Positions 41,857-50,246 of a stretch of 64,000 nt of DNA are shown here, in pieces. Position 1 is the first letter of the stretch, and every line of letters begins with the position of its first letter. The translations under genes were made by a program, and so were the position numbers. The notes beneath the pieces are model-generated. The model was not told the origin of the DNA, did no database searches, and was given only the letters and a program-made list of their open reading frames with translations. The stretch spans positions 62,001 to 126,000 of the forward strand of contig NZ_JAZIFY010000001.1 of assembly GCF_036634195.1 (NCBI RefSeq), in the 5' to 3' direction. Source of the stretch: Streptomyces sp. P9-A4. Lineage in GTDB: Bacteria; Actinomycetota; Actinomycetes; Streptomycetales; Streptomycetaceae.

Positions 41857-42342
41857 TCAGCGGGGCGGCTCCGGGAGCTCCTCGCCGGTCTCCAGCAGGG
41901 ACTTGAGGCTGGACACCAGCGCGGGCCAGCCCTCGCCGATCAGCCCCTTCATCAAGCCGTCGGCCTCCAGGTCGTCGTGGGTCACCGTCAGTTTGACCGT
42001 GTCGCCGGAGGGCTCGATCACGAAGGTCACCCGCGACCGGCGCTCGCGGGCGAGGCGCTCGTACACATCCCGTCCGAGGCGCACGGCCTCCGCCCATTCC
42101 GGGGTGAAGGTGTGCCAGGTGTACGAGAGGAGGCGGCCGGGCTCGGCCTCGAGGACGACCTGCTCGGGGTCGGCGGTCCTGCGGCCGCCCTCGTCCCAGA
42201 CCATGGGGGCGCCGGGGGTCCACTCCGTCTCGAAGGCCACGCCCCAGAACCGGCGGGTGGACTCCGGGTCGGTGAGCGCCTTCCACAGCTCGTCGGGGGT
42301 GGTCCGGATGTAGGTGGTGTAGACGAACGTGTCGCTGTCCAT
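41857..42342 (-). CDS. SRPBCC-family (AHSA1-like) protein
   Basis: A 161-residue protein with the START/Bet v1-like fold: TFVYTTYIRTTPDELWKALT, DPESTRRFWGVAFETEWTPG, EPGRLLSYTWHTFTPEWAEA and the last helix EGWPALVSSLKSLLETGEEL. AHSA1-like proteins bind hydrophobic ligands or act as co-chaperones. GAGGGGC is eight bases before ATG 42342. A direct repeat (GGATCTGCCGTCCC, two copies) lies upstream. It is divergent from the PadR regulator, suggesting shared control, as in many SRPBCC/regulator pairs. Confidence 0.9.
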   Translation of the reverse strand: MDSDTFVYTTYIRTTPDELWKALTDPESTRRFWGVAFETEWTPGAPMVWDEGGRRTADPEQVVLEAEPGRLLSYTWHTFTPEWAEAVRLGRDVYERLARERRSRVTFVIEPSGDTVKLTVTHDDLEADGLMKGLIGEGWPALVSSLKSLLETGEELPEPPR

Positions 42343-42521
42343 CGCGCTGCCCCTCGGATCTGCCGTCCCGCCCCGCGGATCTGCCGTCCCCTGCATCCAG
42401 CCTAGGCAGGCGGCGGACGGACGTGCCAGCGTAGGACTCCCGTCCGACCCCTGTCCGACCCGCGGAACGGCGGTTGATTAGGTGCGGAGGAAACTATTCA
42501 ACGTGCTGCTAGCGTGTCCGG

Positions 42522-43142
42522 ATGTCCCTCAAGCACGCCGTCCTCGCAGCTCTCCTGGAGGGCGAGGCCTCCGGATACGACCTGGCCAAGATCTTCGACG
42601 TGTCCGTCGCCAACTTCTGGGCCGCCACCCCGCAGCAGCTCTACCGCGAGCTGGACCGGCTCGCGGTGGCCGGTCTGATCACGGCCCGCGTGGTGGAGCA
42701 GGAACGGCGCCCCAACAAGCGGATGTTCAGCCTCACGGAGCCCGGACGGCGGGATCTCGCCGCCTACACGTCGACGCCTCCGCGCCCCAGCGCCGTACGG
42801 GACGAGCTGATGGTCCAGGTGCAGGCCTGCGACGAGGGCGACACCAAGGCGGTCCGCGAGTTCGTGGCCCAGCGGATGGAGACGGCGCGGGCGAAGCTGG
42901 CGCGCTACGACCGGCTGCGGGAGTGGATGCTGAACGGCCGGGACGAGGACACGTACCTCGACGAGGCCGAGCGGGTGGGCCCCTACCTCACACTCATGCG
43001 CGGCCGGTACTTCGAGGAGGAGAACCTGCGCTGGGGCGAGCGTGCCCTCGCGGTGCTCGACCGGCGTGCGGAGGCGCGCGGCCGGGCCGCGGCGCAGGAC
43101 GGAGCCGCCACACGGGGCGGAGTCGCCGCGCGGCAGGCCTGA
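42522..43142 (+). CDS. PadR-family transcriptional regulator
   Basis: A 206-residue protein. The winged helix is SLKHAVLAALLEGEASGYDL, then FWAATPQQLYRELDRLAVAG and RRPNKRMFSLTEPGRRDLAA, all PadR hallmarks. The C-terminal helical arm (about 90-190) mediates dimers. A -10-like TAGCGT lies about ten bases before the ATG with no RBS, so the transcript is probably leaderless. An inverted-repeat-like TTGATTA / TATTCAA pair lies upstream and may be its operator. It may regulate the divergent SRPBCC gene. Confidence 0.92.
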   Translation: MSLKHAVLAALLEGEASGYDLAKIFDVSVANFWAATPQQLYRELDRLAVAGLITARVVEQERRPNKRMFSLTEPGRRDLAAYTSTPPRPSAVRDELMVQVQACDEGDTKAVREFVAQRMETARAKLARYDRLREWMLNGRDEDTYLDEAERVGPYLTLMRGRYFEEENLRWGERALAVLDRRAEARGRAAAQDGAATRGGVAARQA

Positions 43143-43245
43143 GCGTCGCCCGAATGGATGCGGCCGCCCCTACTCTGCGGTAGCGTCACCGGCCGGCCAC
43201 CGGACACACCGGCGGCGCACCAGGAATGATCGGGGACGGGCCGCG

Positions 43246-43695
43246 ATGAACATCGGTGACCTCGTGGAGGACTTCACCCTTCCGGACGAGACGGGCGCCC
43301 CGCGCTCCCTGACCGGGCTGCTCGCCGAGGGGCCGGTCGTCCTCTTCTTCTACCCGGCGGCGATGACCCCCGGGTGCACGGCCGAGGCCTGCCACTTCCG
43401 GGATCTCGCGGCCGAGTTCCGGGCCGTCGGGGCGCTGCCCGTGGGGATCAGCTCGGACGCGGTCGAGCGGCAGCGGGAGTTCACCGAGCGGCACTCCCTC
43501 GGGTACCCGCTGCTGTCCGACCCGGACGGTGCCGTGCGTGACCGGTTCGGGGTGAAGCGCGGATTCTCGCTCGCGCCGACGAAGCGGGTCACGTTCGTGA
43601 TCGGCCAGGACCGGCGGGTACGGGAGGTCGTGCGCAGCGAACTGCGGATGAGCGCGCACGCCGACCGGGCACTGGCCGCACTCCGCACACCCTGA
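43246..43695 (+). CDS. Peroxiredoxin (AhpC/TSA, bacterioferritin-comigratory type)
   Basis: A 149-residue protein with the thioredoxin fold: VEDFTLPDETGAPRSLTGLL, then FFYPAAMTPGCTAEACHFRD. The peroxidatic cysteine is in TPGCTAEAC, with a second cysteine five residues later for resolution. Also seen are LPVGISSDAVERQREF and the arginine in RVTFVIGQDRRV. It reduces peroxides using thioredoxin. The ATG at 43246 is without a strong RBS. Its neighbours give no operon link beyond direction. Confidence 0.94.
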   Translation: MNIGDLVEDFTLPDETGAPRSLTGLLAEGPVVLFFYPAAMTPGCTAEACHFRDLAAEFRAVGALPVGISSDAVERQREFTERHSLGYPLLSDPDGAVRDRFGVKRGFSLAPTKRVTFVIGQDRRVREVVRSELRMSAHADRALAALRTP

Positions 43696-43812
43696 GCGCC
43701 GTCTCCCCCGGGTCCGGCCCCCGCCGCACGACATGCGGCGGCGGCGGGTCTGGGCGAGACTCGCTGAAACGCCCGGTCGCTCCCGGCCGGCGTGGGATCG
43801 GAGTGTGCAGGA

Positions 43813-44214
43813 ATGGACGACTACCCCCTCCTCAACCTCTTCTGGACCATGCTGTGGTTCTTCCTCTGGATCATGTGGTTGTTCCTGCTGTTCAAGGTGA
43901 TCACCGACATCTTCCGGGACCACTCCCTCAACGGCTGGGCCAAGGCCGGCTGGCTGGTCCTCTGCATCGTGCTCCCGTACATCGGCGTGCTGATCTACGT
44001 CATCGCCCGGGGCAGGAGCATGGGCCAGCGTGACGTCAAGCAGGCCAAGGCGAGCGAGGCCGCGTTCCAGGACTACATCCGCAAGACCGCCGGAAGCCAG
44101 GGCGGCGGCGCGACGAGTCCCACCGACGAACTGGCCCGGCTCGCCGAGCTGAGGGACAAGGGCGCGATCACTCCCGAGGAGTTCGACAAGGCGAAGGCCA
44201 AGGTCCTGGCCTGA
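43813..44214 (+). CDS. Membrane protein with phospholipase-D-nuclease N-terminal and SHOCT domains
   Basis: A 133-residue protein. Two spans lie at the N-terminus (LFWTMLWFFLWIMWLFLLFK and WLVLCIVLPYIGVLIYVIAR), the PLDc_N arrangement. A charged middle leads to a C-terminal SHOCT domain: ELARLAELRDKGAITPEEFD then KAKAKVLA. SHOCT is a short oligomerisation-like module. Such proteins are common in actinobacteria and uncharacterised. ATG 43813 was chosen for TGCAGGA upstream. It precedes another membrane protein by 36 bases, likely co-transcribed. Confidence 0.9.
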   Translation: MDDYPLLNLFWTMLWFFLWIMWLFLLFKVITDIFRDHSLNGWAKAGWLVLCIVLPYIGVLIYVIARGRSMGQRDVKQAKASEAAFQDYIRKTAGSQGGGATSPTDELARLAELRDKGAITPEEFDKAKAKVLA

Positions 44215-44250
44215 CGCCGTCGAGGCGGTTCGGAAGGAGCGCGCACCGAC

Positions 44251-45213
44251 GTGCGGAAGAGGGCGCGGGCGGCACCGGCCGCCGGGCTCGCGGGCTCCCT
44301 GCTGAGGGAAGCCCTCACGGAGCCCGGCAGACTCCCGGAGTCGCTCGCGTCCTTCGCGTTGCGCCGTACGGGTCCGAGTGCGGCTGCCACCGTCGCCCGT
44401 CTCCGCTCGGACCACCCCGAGGCCGACGCCGCCGCCCTGCGGGTCATGGTCGTGACCCGGGGGCGCCGGTCGGTGACGGCGGAAGGGGCGTTCGTGGGCG
44501 GGCCCTTCCTGCTCCTCGTGCCGTTCGCGTTCTGCGCCGCCCTGCTCTCCCAGGCACGGACGGTGCTCGAACTCGCCGCCGTCGAGGGCCTGGACGCCAC
44601 GGACCCGGAACGGGCGGCCGAACTGCTCGTCCTGCAGGGCGTCTACGCGGAAACCGGGGCTGCCCGCGCCGCGCTGGAGCCGGCCGGGGGCGAGCGCACG
44701 GCACCTCGGCGGGGCGGCCGGACGAGGACGGCCGCCCTCTGGGAGCTGACCTCGCGCATGGCCCGGCTGCTCGGGCTGCTGACCCCCGATGAGGAGCCCG
44801 TCGGGCGGTTCACCCGGATCGGCCGGTGGGCGCTGCTCGGCGTCGTGTTCCTGGTCGGCCTGGTCGCCCCGCTGGTCTGGCTGCCGTACATGGCCGTCTC
44901 GTACCAGCGGGCCACCACCCGGCTGCTGGACAGGGCCGCGGTCTTCTACATCGACGAACCCGGTACGCGCTCCCCCCGCTCCCCGCGCGGCCTGCGGGTC
45001 GACCCGGCCCTCGCGATGTCGGGCCTGCGCGCGCTGGGTTCACTGATGCTGCCGGCCGTCGCCCTGTTCCTGGTGCTCGCCACGGACATCCGGATCGCGG
45101 GTGGGCAGTGGCCCGTACTCGGGATCGTCCTCACCAGCGGCTGCCTGATCACCGGCGGCTGGTGGCACTGGCGGCGCCGCAAGCGGCGGCGGAGCCAGGA
45201 GCCCACCCCTTAA
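44251..45213 (+). CDS. Integral membrane protein of unknown function
   Basis: A 320-residue protein (GTG start, GGAAGGAG upstream). Hydrophobic spans occur at about 80-103 (FVGGPFLLLVPFAFCAALL), 193-215 (ALLGVVFLVGLVAPLVWLPY), 260-280 (LGSLMLPAVALFLVLATDI) and 287-305. The C-terminus is basic (WRRRKRRRSQEP). I do not recognise a family. It follows the PLDc_N/SHOCT gene and may share its transcript. Its end lies against the NsrR operator. Confidence 0.7.
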   Translation: MRKRARAAPAAGLAGSLLREALTEPGRLPESLASFALRRTGPSAAATVARLRSDHPEADAAALRVMVVTRGRRSVTAEGAFVGGPFLLLVPFAFCAALLSQARTVLELAAVEGLDATDPERAAELLVLQGVYAETGAARAALEPAGGERTAPRRGGRTRTAALWELTSRMARLLGLLTPDEEPVGRFTRIGRWALLGVVFLVGLVAPLVWLPYMAVSYQRATTRLLDRAAVFYIDEPGTRSPRSPRGLRVDPALAMSGLRALGSLMLPAVALFLVLATDIRIAGGQWPVLGIVLTSGCLITGGWWHWRRRKRRRSQEPTP

Positions 45214-45234
45214 TGCGTATGCCGCATACCTCTT
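45212..45234. promoter_or_regulatory. NsrR-type operator upstream of its own gene
   Basis: A 23-base site AATGCGTATGCCGCATACCT ending CTT contains the perfect palindrome GTATGCCGCATAC (45217-45229) with AA and TT at the outer ends. This is the layout of NsrR sites in streptomycetes (outer AA/TT, 23 bases). It lies 16 bases before the nsrR start, so self-control is likely. Confidence 0.7.
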
Positions 45235-45249
45235 TGATACGGTCACGGT

Positions 45250-45693
45250 GTGAGGCTGACAAAGTTCACCGACCTGGCGCTCCGTGCCGTGATGCGCCTG
45301 GCGGTCACCGCTCCGGAGGAATCCGTCACCACCCGCGAGGTGGCGGAGTCGATGGACGTGCCCTACGCCCACATGGCGAAGGTGGTGACCCGGCTTCAGC
45401 ACCTCGGCGTGGTCGAGGCGCGGCGGGGCCGCGGCGGCGGCCTGGCCCTGACGGAGCGGGGACGGCATTCCTCGGTGGGCTGGCTGGCCCGCACCCTGGA
45501 GGGTGACGAGGAGGTCGTCGCCTGCGAGGGCGACCCACCGTGCCCACTGCGCTCCGCGTGCCGGCTGCGCGGGGCACTGCGTGAGGCACAGGAGGCCTTC
45601 TACCGGGCGCTCGATCCGCTCACCGTGGCGGAGCTGGTGAGGTCCCCCACCGGCCCGCTGCTGATCTCGCTCAGCCCACGCCCTTCCCCCTGA
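45250..45693 (+). CDS. nsrR: Rrf2-family NsrR-like nitric-oxide-sensing repressor
   Basis: A 147-residue Rrf2 regulator. The winged helix is KFTDLALRAVMRLAVTAPEE, MDVPYAHMAKVVTRLQHLGV and RRGRGGGLALTERG. Three cysteines (ACEGDPPCPLRSACRLRGAL) sit at the iron-sulphur ligand positions of NsrR. The GTG start has no RBS and a -10-like TACGGT is six to seven bases upstream, so the transcript is probably leaderless. It precedes flavohemoglobin and has matching palindromes before both genes. It should repress hmp until NO damages the cluster. Confidence 0.92.
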   Translation: MRLTKFTDLALRAVMRLAVTAPEESVTTREVAESMDVPYAHMAKVVTRLQHLGVVEARRGRGGGLALTERGRHSSVGWLARTLEGDEEVVACEGDPPCPLRSACRLRGALREAQEAFYRALDPLTVAELVRSPTGPLLISLSPRPSP

Positions 45694-45770
45694 GATCCCG
45701 GGGGCCCCGAAGCCCCTCTCCCCCTGATCCTCCGAGTCGTCATCCCGTCGGTTCGCTACCCTCAGCTTTA

Positions 45771-45793
45771 AATAGGTAGATCATCTACCAGAT
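45771..45793. promoter_or_regulatory. NsrR-type operator upstream of hmp
   Basis: AATAGGTAGATCATCTACCA contains the perfect palindrome GGTAGATCATCTACC (45775-45789) with outer AA, 23 bases before the hmp ATG. It resembles published NsrR sites, in which ATCATCTACCA occurs, and is longer and stronger than chance. Confidence 0.85.
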
Positions 45794-45804
45794 TGAGAGT
45801 TGTC

Positions 45805-46992
45805 ATGCTGTCCGAACAGGCCGTCCCCGTCGTCCGCGCCACCCTGCCCGCCGTCGGCGGCGCTCTCGACCAGATCACCGAGCGGTTCTACGGGAGGCTC
45901 TTCGCCGCCCACCCCGAACTTCTCCGCGACCTGTTCAACCGCGGCAACCAGGCCAGCGGCGAGCAGCGGCAGGCGCTCGCGGGCTCCATAGCCGCGTTCG
46001 CCGGCGCACTCCTCGAGCACCCGGACGCCCGGCCCGACGTCATGCTGTCCCGGATCGCGCACAAGCACGCCTCGCTCGGCGTCACGTCCGAGCAGTACAA
46101 GGTGGTGCACGAGCACCTCTTCGCCGCCATCGTCGAGGTGCTCGGCGAGGCGGTGACCCCGGAGGTCGCCAGCGCCTGGGACGAGGTGTACTGGCTGATG
46201 GCGAACGCCCTGATCGCCGTCGAGGCCCGGCTCTACCAGGAGGCCGGGGTCGCCGAGGGCCAGGTCTGGCGGTCGATGGAGATCGCCGAGCGACGTGAGG
46301 AGACGGCCGACACGGTCTCCTTCGTCCTGCGCCACACCGACGGGACCCCCACGGCCGCGTTCCGGCCCGGCCAGTACGTCAGCGTCCAGGTCACCCTGCC
46401 CGACGGCGCCCGGCAGATCCGCCAGTACAGCCTGTCCGCCGCTCCCGGCCACCCGCAGTGGCGGATCACCGTCAAGCGCGTCGACGGCGACCCGGCGGGC
46501 GAGGTGTCCTCCTGGCTGCACGCCCACGCCCGCACCGGGGACACCGTGGAGGTCTCCGCCCCGTTCGGCGACCTCGTCCTGCCCGAGGGCGACGGCCCCC
46601 TGCTGCTCGCCTCCGCCGGAATCGGCAGCACGCCGATGCTGGCCATGCTCGACCACCTCGCGGCCACCGGCTCGACCCGCCCCGTCGTGGTCGTGCATGC
46701 CGACCGGACCCCGGACTCGCACGCCCACGCCGCCGAACTCCGCGGCCTCGTGGACTCGCTGCCGCAGGCGGCGCTGCACCTCTGGTACGAGGAGCCGGGC
46801 GACTCCGGCGCCCGAACCGGCCGCGCCGACGTCACCGCGCTCGACCTGCCGGCCGGCACGACCGCGTACCTCTGCGGCCCCCTCCCCTTCCTCCGCACGG
46901 TCCGCGGCGACCTCGTCGGGCGGGGAACCCCCGCCGCCGACATCCACTACGAGGTGTTCGGACCCGACCTGTGGCTGGGCGCCGAGAGCTGA
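45805..46992 (+). CDS. hmp: Flavohemoglobin (nitric oxide dioxygenase)
   Basis: A 395-residue protein, the usual size. The globin part (about 1-140) has ITERFYGRLFAAHPELLRDL, the distal-glutamine region NRGNQASGEQRQAL, and the heme-ligand histidine in HKHASLGVTSEQYKVVHEHL. The FAD part follows with RQIRQYSLSAAPGHPQW and the NAD(P) part with LLLASAGIGSTPMLAMLDHL. It oxidises NO to nitrate with NADPH. ATG 45805 was chosen over an earlier TTG. An NsrR operator lies directly upstream, and the NsrR gene is adjacent on the same strand. Confidence 0.96.
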   Translation: MLSEQAVPVVRATLPAVGGALDQITERFYGRLFAAHPELLRDLFNRGNQASGEQRQALAGSIAAFAGALLEHPDARPDVMLSRIAHKHASLGVTSEQYKVVHEHLFAAIVEVLGEAVTPEVASAWDEVYWLMANALIAVEARLYQEAGVAEGQVWRSMEIAERREETADTVSFVLRHTDGTPTAAFRPGQYVSVQVTLPDGARQIRQYSLSAAPGHPQWRITVKRVDGDPAGEVSSWLHAHARTGDTVEVSAPFGDLVLPEGDGPLLLASAGIGSTPMLAMLDHLAATGSTRPVVVVHADRTPDSHAHAAELRGLVDSLPQAALHLWYEEPGDSGARTGRADVTALDLPAGTTAYLCGPLPFLRTVRGDLVGRGTPAADIHYEVFGPDLWLGAES

Positions 46993-47132
46993 CCCACCCC
47001 CTCACAGGGTTCCGGCAAGCCCTTCGATCCCCAAGCGTCATGGCGCTACCGCCACGGATACTGCATAGTGAGGGCGGTATTCGACCTCGCAATCAGCGGG
47101 TCCGTGGCGGATGGACGGAAGCGACGGAAGTG

Positions 47133-47900
47133 ATGGGATCGTTCGTTTCAGCAGACGGTGGCGGGGCCACGAAGCGGCCGGTGCGGGGCATCGCCCTCGA
47201 CATCGGCAGCTCCAGGACCCGCGCCTGGGCGCCGGGTGCGGGGGTCTTCGCGGACGTGCCGAGCGGTCCGGTCCGGCGTGGGCGCGTGACCGGGTCGGAC
47301 TCCCAGCTCCAGCTGCTCCGTCGGCTCACCGCCTCGGCTCCGGGCGGCGACGGGCACGACACCGTCGTGATGCTGACCCATCCCGTGCTCGCCGCCCCCG
47401 AGGAACGGGCGGCGGCGCGGCGACTGGTGGACGCCCTCGGTCCGGCGCGGGTCATCGCGGTCGACAGCGCCCGCGCCGCGGCGGCCTACGCCGCCCCGGC
47501 CGGCGGCGGCCCGCTGCTCGTGGTCGACCTCGGCGCGCAACTGACCGAGGTCACCCTCGTCGTGGACGGCCTCGTCGAGGACGCCCGGCTGGCCGAGGTG
47601 GGGGTCGACGACCTCCCGGCTTCGGGCGGCGTGCCGGAATCGGTCGCCGGAACGGCCGCGGACATGGTGAGCGACCTGTGGCGACGCGACCGCACGGGCG
47701 CGGTACGCGGGGCGCTGCGGCGTGGCGTTCTGGTCACGGGCGGCGGCGCACTGCGTCTCGACGTGACCGGCCGCCTCGCGCATCTCCTCCGCGCCCGAAT
47801 CCGCCTGGCGAACGACCCGTCGACCAGCGTGGTCCGAGGCGCCGGCCTGATGCTGACCTCCGCCCTACGCCACCCGACGGGCGCCGTCCCCCGAACCTGA
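47133..47900 (+). CDS. Compact MreB-like actin-fold protein
   Basis: A 255-residue protein, shorter than true MreB (about 345). It has the actin-fold phosphate-1 motif GIALDIGSSRTRAWAPGAG, phosphate-2 motif LLVVDLGAQLTEVTLVVDGL, the adenosine motif GVLVTGGGALRLDVTGRL and the second connector SVVRGAGLML, so nucleotide binding is possible. The missing part falls where subdomain IIB and other insertions lie. A third short MreB-like protein occurs in some streptomycetes. GGAAG lies close before the ATG. It converges on the Tap/Tpg-like pair with 64 bases between stops. Its role is not known. Confidence 0.8.
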   Translation: MGSFVSADGGGATKRPVRGIALDIGSSRTRAWAPGAGVFADVPSGPVRRGRVTGSDSQLQLLRRLTASAPGGDGHDTVVMLTHPVLAAPEERAAARRLVDALGPARVIAVDSARAAAAYAAPAGGGPLLVVDLGAQLTEVTLVVDGLVEDARLAEVGVDDLPASGGVPESVAGTAADMVSDLWRRDRTGAVRGALRRGVLVTGGGALRLDVTGRLAHLLRARIRLANDPSTSVVRGAGLMLTSALRHPTGAVPRT

Positions 47901-47964
47901 CCCCCGGGCCGTCCGCCGCCCGACCGCGGAAGCCCGGCCTCGGAAGCCCGGCCTCGGCTTCGCC

Positions 47965-48534
47965 TCAGGCGGCGAAGCCGAGGTTGCTCACGTACTCGTA
48001 CTTGCCCCAGTCGGACCCGAGATCGGCGATCTGGTCGATCCAGGCGTCGTCGAGGGCGCGCTCGTCCCCGGCGACCCAGGCGGCCACGATCCGGTCCCAC
48101 TGACGGATGTTCAGCGTCCTGAAGCCAAGGACCCGCTGGTGCGGCTGGGCCACCTGGGACTGGTTGAGGGGATGCAACTCGACGCGCGTACCGCCTCGGG
48201 AGTTCAGCCGGGCGAGGAGGTAGCGCGCGACGTTGAGCCGGCGCACCGACCAGTAGGCGACGTCGATCCGGTCGAGATTGGCCCGGTTGGGCCGGCGCTC
48301 CTCGGCGAGCCAGGCCCTGAGCGTGCGGTCGCTCGCTCTGAGCCCGGCCTCCTTCGCCTGCCGCAGCGCGTGCGGGGACCTGTTCAGGTAGTGCAGCCGG
48401 GCGAGGAGACCGCGTCGGCTGGTCACCGGTGAGGCGATGCCCTCGACGAGCCGGTCGAGCTGACGCGCGGCCGCCTCGCTGCCCTTGATGCCACGGGCAC
48501 CGTAGTGGCCGAAGTCATGGGTGTACTCGGGCAC
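47965..48534 (-). CDS. Tpg-like (telomere terminal-protein-like) second gene of a two-gene operon
   Basis: A 189-residue protein. About 42-95 resemble the helix-turn-helix of Streptomyces terminal protein Tpg: LLARLHYLNRSPHALRQAKE then ASDRTLRAWLAEERRPNRAN, LDRIDVAYW. Tpg has a comparable R-T-V-x-x-Y/W...K/R-x-P-R...L motif at the same place, and its length (about 185) is the same. The rest (SDWGKYEYVSNLGFAA end) is not recognised. Its GTG follows the Tap-like stop directly (TGAGTG), matching tap-tpg order. If homologous, it could be a DNA-linked priming protein or a regulator. This is inference, not a firm call. Confidence 0.5.
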   Translation of the reverse strand: MPEYTHDFGHYGARGIKGSEAAARQLDRLVEGIASPVTSRRGLLARLHYLNRSPHALRQAKEAGLRASDRTLRAWLAEERRPNRANLDRIDVAYWSVRRLNVARYLLARLNSRGGTRVELHPLNQSQVAQPHQRVLGFRTLNIRQWDRIVAAWVAGDERALDDAWIDQIADLGSDWGKYEYVSNLGFAA

Positions 48535-50142
48535 TCAGCCCTCCTCCTGCGCCGTGTAGACGTCCTTGACCTTCACTTCGGACACGCCCCGGCCCTCGGG
48601 GAAGACCCGCCGCCAGTCGCCGATGACGTGCAGCTCGTCGGTGCCCATCGCGCGGACGACGGTCAGCCCGCCCTCGTACGCCTTGTAGGCCTTTGTCCAG
48701 AGATTGGCGAAGGCCTGGGAGCGGATGATGTGCATCCAGTCGGGTCGGTACAGCTCCCGGTTGAAGTTCGACTCCCCCATGGTGGCGACGAACTTGGAGT
48801 ACATCGCCTTCACGTACTCCAGTGTGACCTCGTCCTCGGAAACGAGCGCGGCGGCCCGGGCGTCACGGAGCGTGTTGCGGAACTTCTCCAGAAGGTTCTC
48901 GGTGGCCCCGGAGGTGAAGGACTCGTGGACGACGGGCGGTTCGCACAGCCCGTACGCGGGCGAGGACAGCCGCAGGAGGAGTCGGAGGGTCGGCTCGGTG
49001 ATCCAGAGCGGGCCCGGTTCGTCGCGGGACCCGAGCGGGTTGGGGAGGTGTTCGCCGTGCTGCCAGTCGGGCGGGGTGACGAGATGGACCCCGGCCCGCC
49101 GCCGGTCGTGCACGCCGCCCGTGTGGTGTTCGAGGGCGCCGAGCGGCAGATGCGTCTTGAGGGCGCTGAGATAGGCGCCGTTGATGTCGAGGGCCGTGAT
49201 CTCCTGCGGTCCGGCCGGCAGCGCCGGACGCGTCCACTTGGGCCGCGCCTCCCAGACCTCGTCGGCTCCCCGGGAGGTCTTCTTCCGCAGAATGCCGGGC
49301 AGCGGAGGGTGCCCGACGATCTCGTAGCGGGCCCCCGTGCGGCACATGTCGAGCAACGCCATGGCGTCGGGGATGGCGGTACGCACGAGGTCCGCGGTCG
49401 CCGCCTCGGTGTCACCGCCGTGCCGCACCAGCGCCTCCCGGACGGCCTCCTGCACCGTCCCCAACGGGGTGGGCGCGGGCTCCTGGAAAGCCCGCAGACG
49501 CGCCGCCGAAGCCGCCCGGTCCGCCTTGGGCCGCTCCCGCTCGAAACGCTTGCCCTGCGAACGGGCCCGCTCGGGCCGCTCACGGCCGCCGGGAGGCGAT
49601 GCGGACTCACCGCCTTCACGGTCGCCGGGGGTCTGCGCGGGCTCACCGCCCTCGCGGTCGCGCGGGGTCGGAGCGGCGCCACCGCACTCCGCGGGATCGA
49701 GGTGCTGTGCGAATCCCTCGACCTCATGACGGGCCGGGTGTCCGCACAGGACACACGGTTGAGGTACGGCGAGCTCGTCACCCTCGGCGACCCCGCCCGC
49801 CGGCCCCGTAGCGACCTCCACTGACGGCGACGCCGGAACCGAGAACGGGGTCGGGGACGATGGCGGGGTCGGGTCCGGGGGCGCCGGTTCGTCGGCGGGT
49901 GCGTCGAGCTTGGCGCTGAGGCCGTCGAGCAGGTAGGCGTACCGCGTCCTGGTCTCCCCGGCAGGCTCGCGACCCGCTTCCCAGGCGGCCAGGGTCGTCG
50001 GGCTGACGCCGAGCGCACGGGCCACCTGCGCCTTGGTCAGTCGCGCGGTCTCCCGCAGCCGTACCCGCTCCTCGGGGGCGGGCAGTTCCGCCTCCGGTGC
50101 GACGCCCGCGAGGAGTGCGTCGACCGCGTCGAAGTCCTTCAC
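48535..50142 (-). CDS. Tap-like (telomere-associated-protein-like) HTH protein with polymerase-B-like motifs
   Basis: A 535-residue protein. Residues 26-78 are an XRE-type helix-turn-helix (TARLTKAQVARALGVSPTTL then AAWEAGREP). Residues 78-210 are disordered, with a Cys/His cluster CVLCGHPARHEVEGF then QHLDPAEC (C130, C133, H135/H139, H147, C153) that could bind zinc. The C-terminal part has motif-like sites: ITALDINGAYLSAL (D319, like motif A), VKAMYSKFVATMGES (K445-G456, like motif B) and MGTDELHVIGDW (like motif C). Tap has the same plan and about 700 residues. Motif C is poor, so catalysis is unlikely or altered. Upstream gap of 104 bases holds its promoter. Confidence 0.55.
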   Translation of the reverse strand: MKDFDAVDALLAGVAPEAELPAPEERVRLRETARLTKAQVARALGVSPTTLAAWEAGREPAGETRTRYAYLLDGLSAKLDAPADEPAPPDPTPPSSPTPFSVPASPSVEVATGPAGGVAEGDELAVPQPCVLCGHPARHEVEGFAQHLDPAECGGAAPTPRDREGGEPAQTPGDREGGESASPPGGRERPERARSQGKRFERERPKADRAASAARLRAFQEPAPTPLGTVQEAVREALVRHGGDTEAATADLVRTAIPDAMALLDMCRTGARYEIVGHPPLPGILRKKTSRGADEVWEARPKWTRPALPAGPQEITALDINGAYLSALKTHLPLGALEHHTGGVHDRRRAGVHLVTPPDWQHGEHLPNPLGSRDEPGPLWITEPTLRLLLRLSSPAYGLCEPPVVHESFTSGATENLLEKFRNTLRDARAAALVSEDEVTLEYVKAMYSKFVATMGESNFNRELYRPDWMHIIRSQAFANLWTKAYKAYEGGLTVVRAMGTDELHVIGDWRRVFPEGRGVSEVKVKDVYTAQEEG

Positions 50143-50246
50143 TGCCGCCCCGCCTCCACAACCCGCTCCACGTCCGCCACCCTACCCGTCGCCCCGCAGC
50201 GTCGGCGGTTGCGGGGAGGGGTGGGTGGGGTGGCGGCGTGGGTCGG

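Noticed and set aside
47965..50142. The Tap/Tpg-like pair as part of a prophage or integrative element
   Set aside because: No integrase, excisionase, tra gene or attachment repeat was found in the window, and the neighbours are ordinary chromosomal genes.
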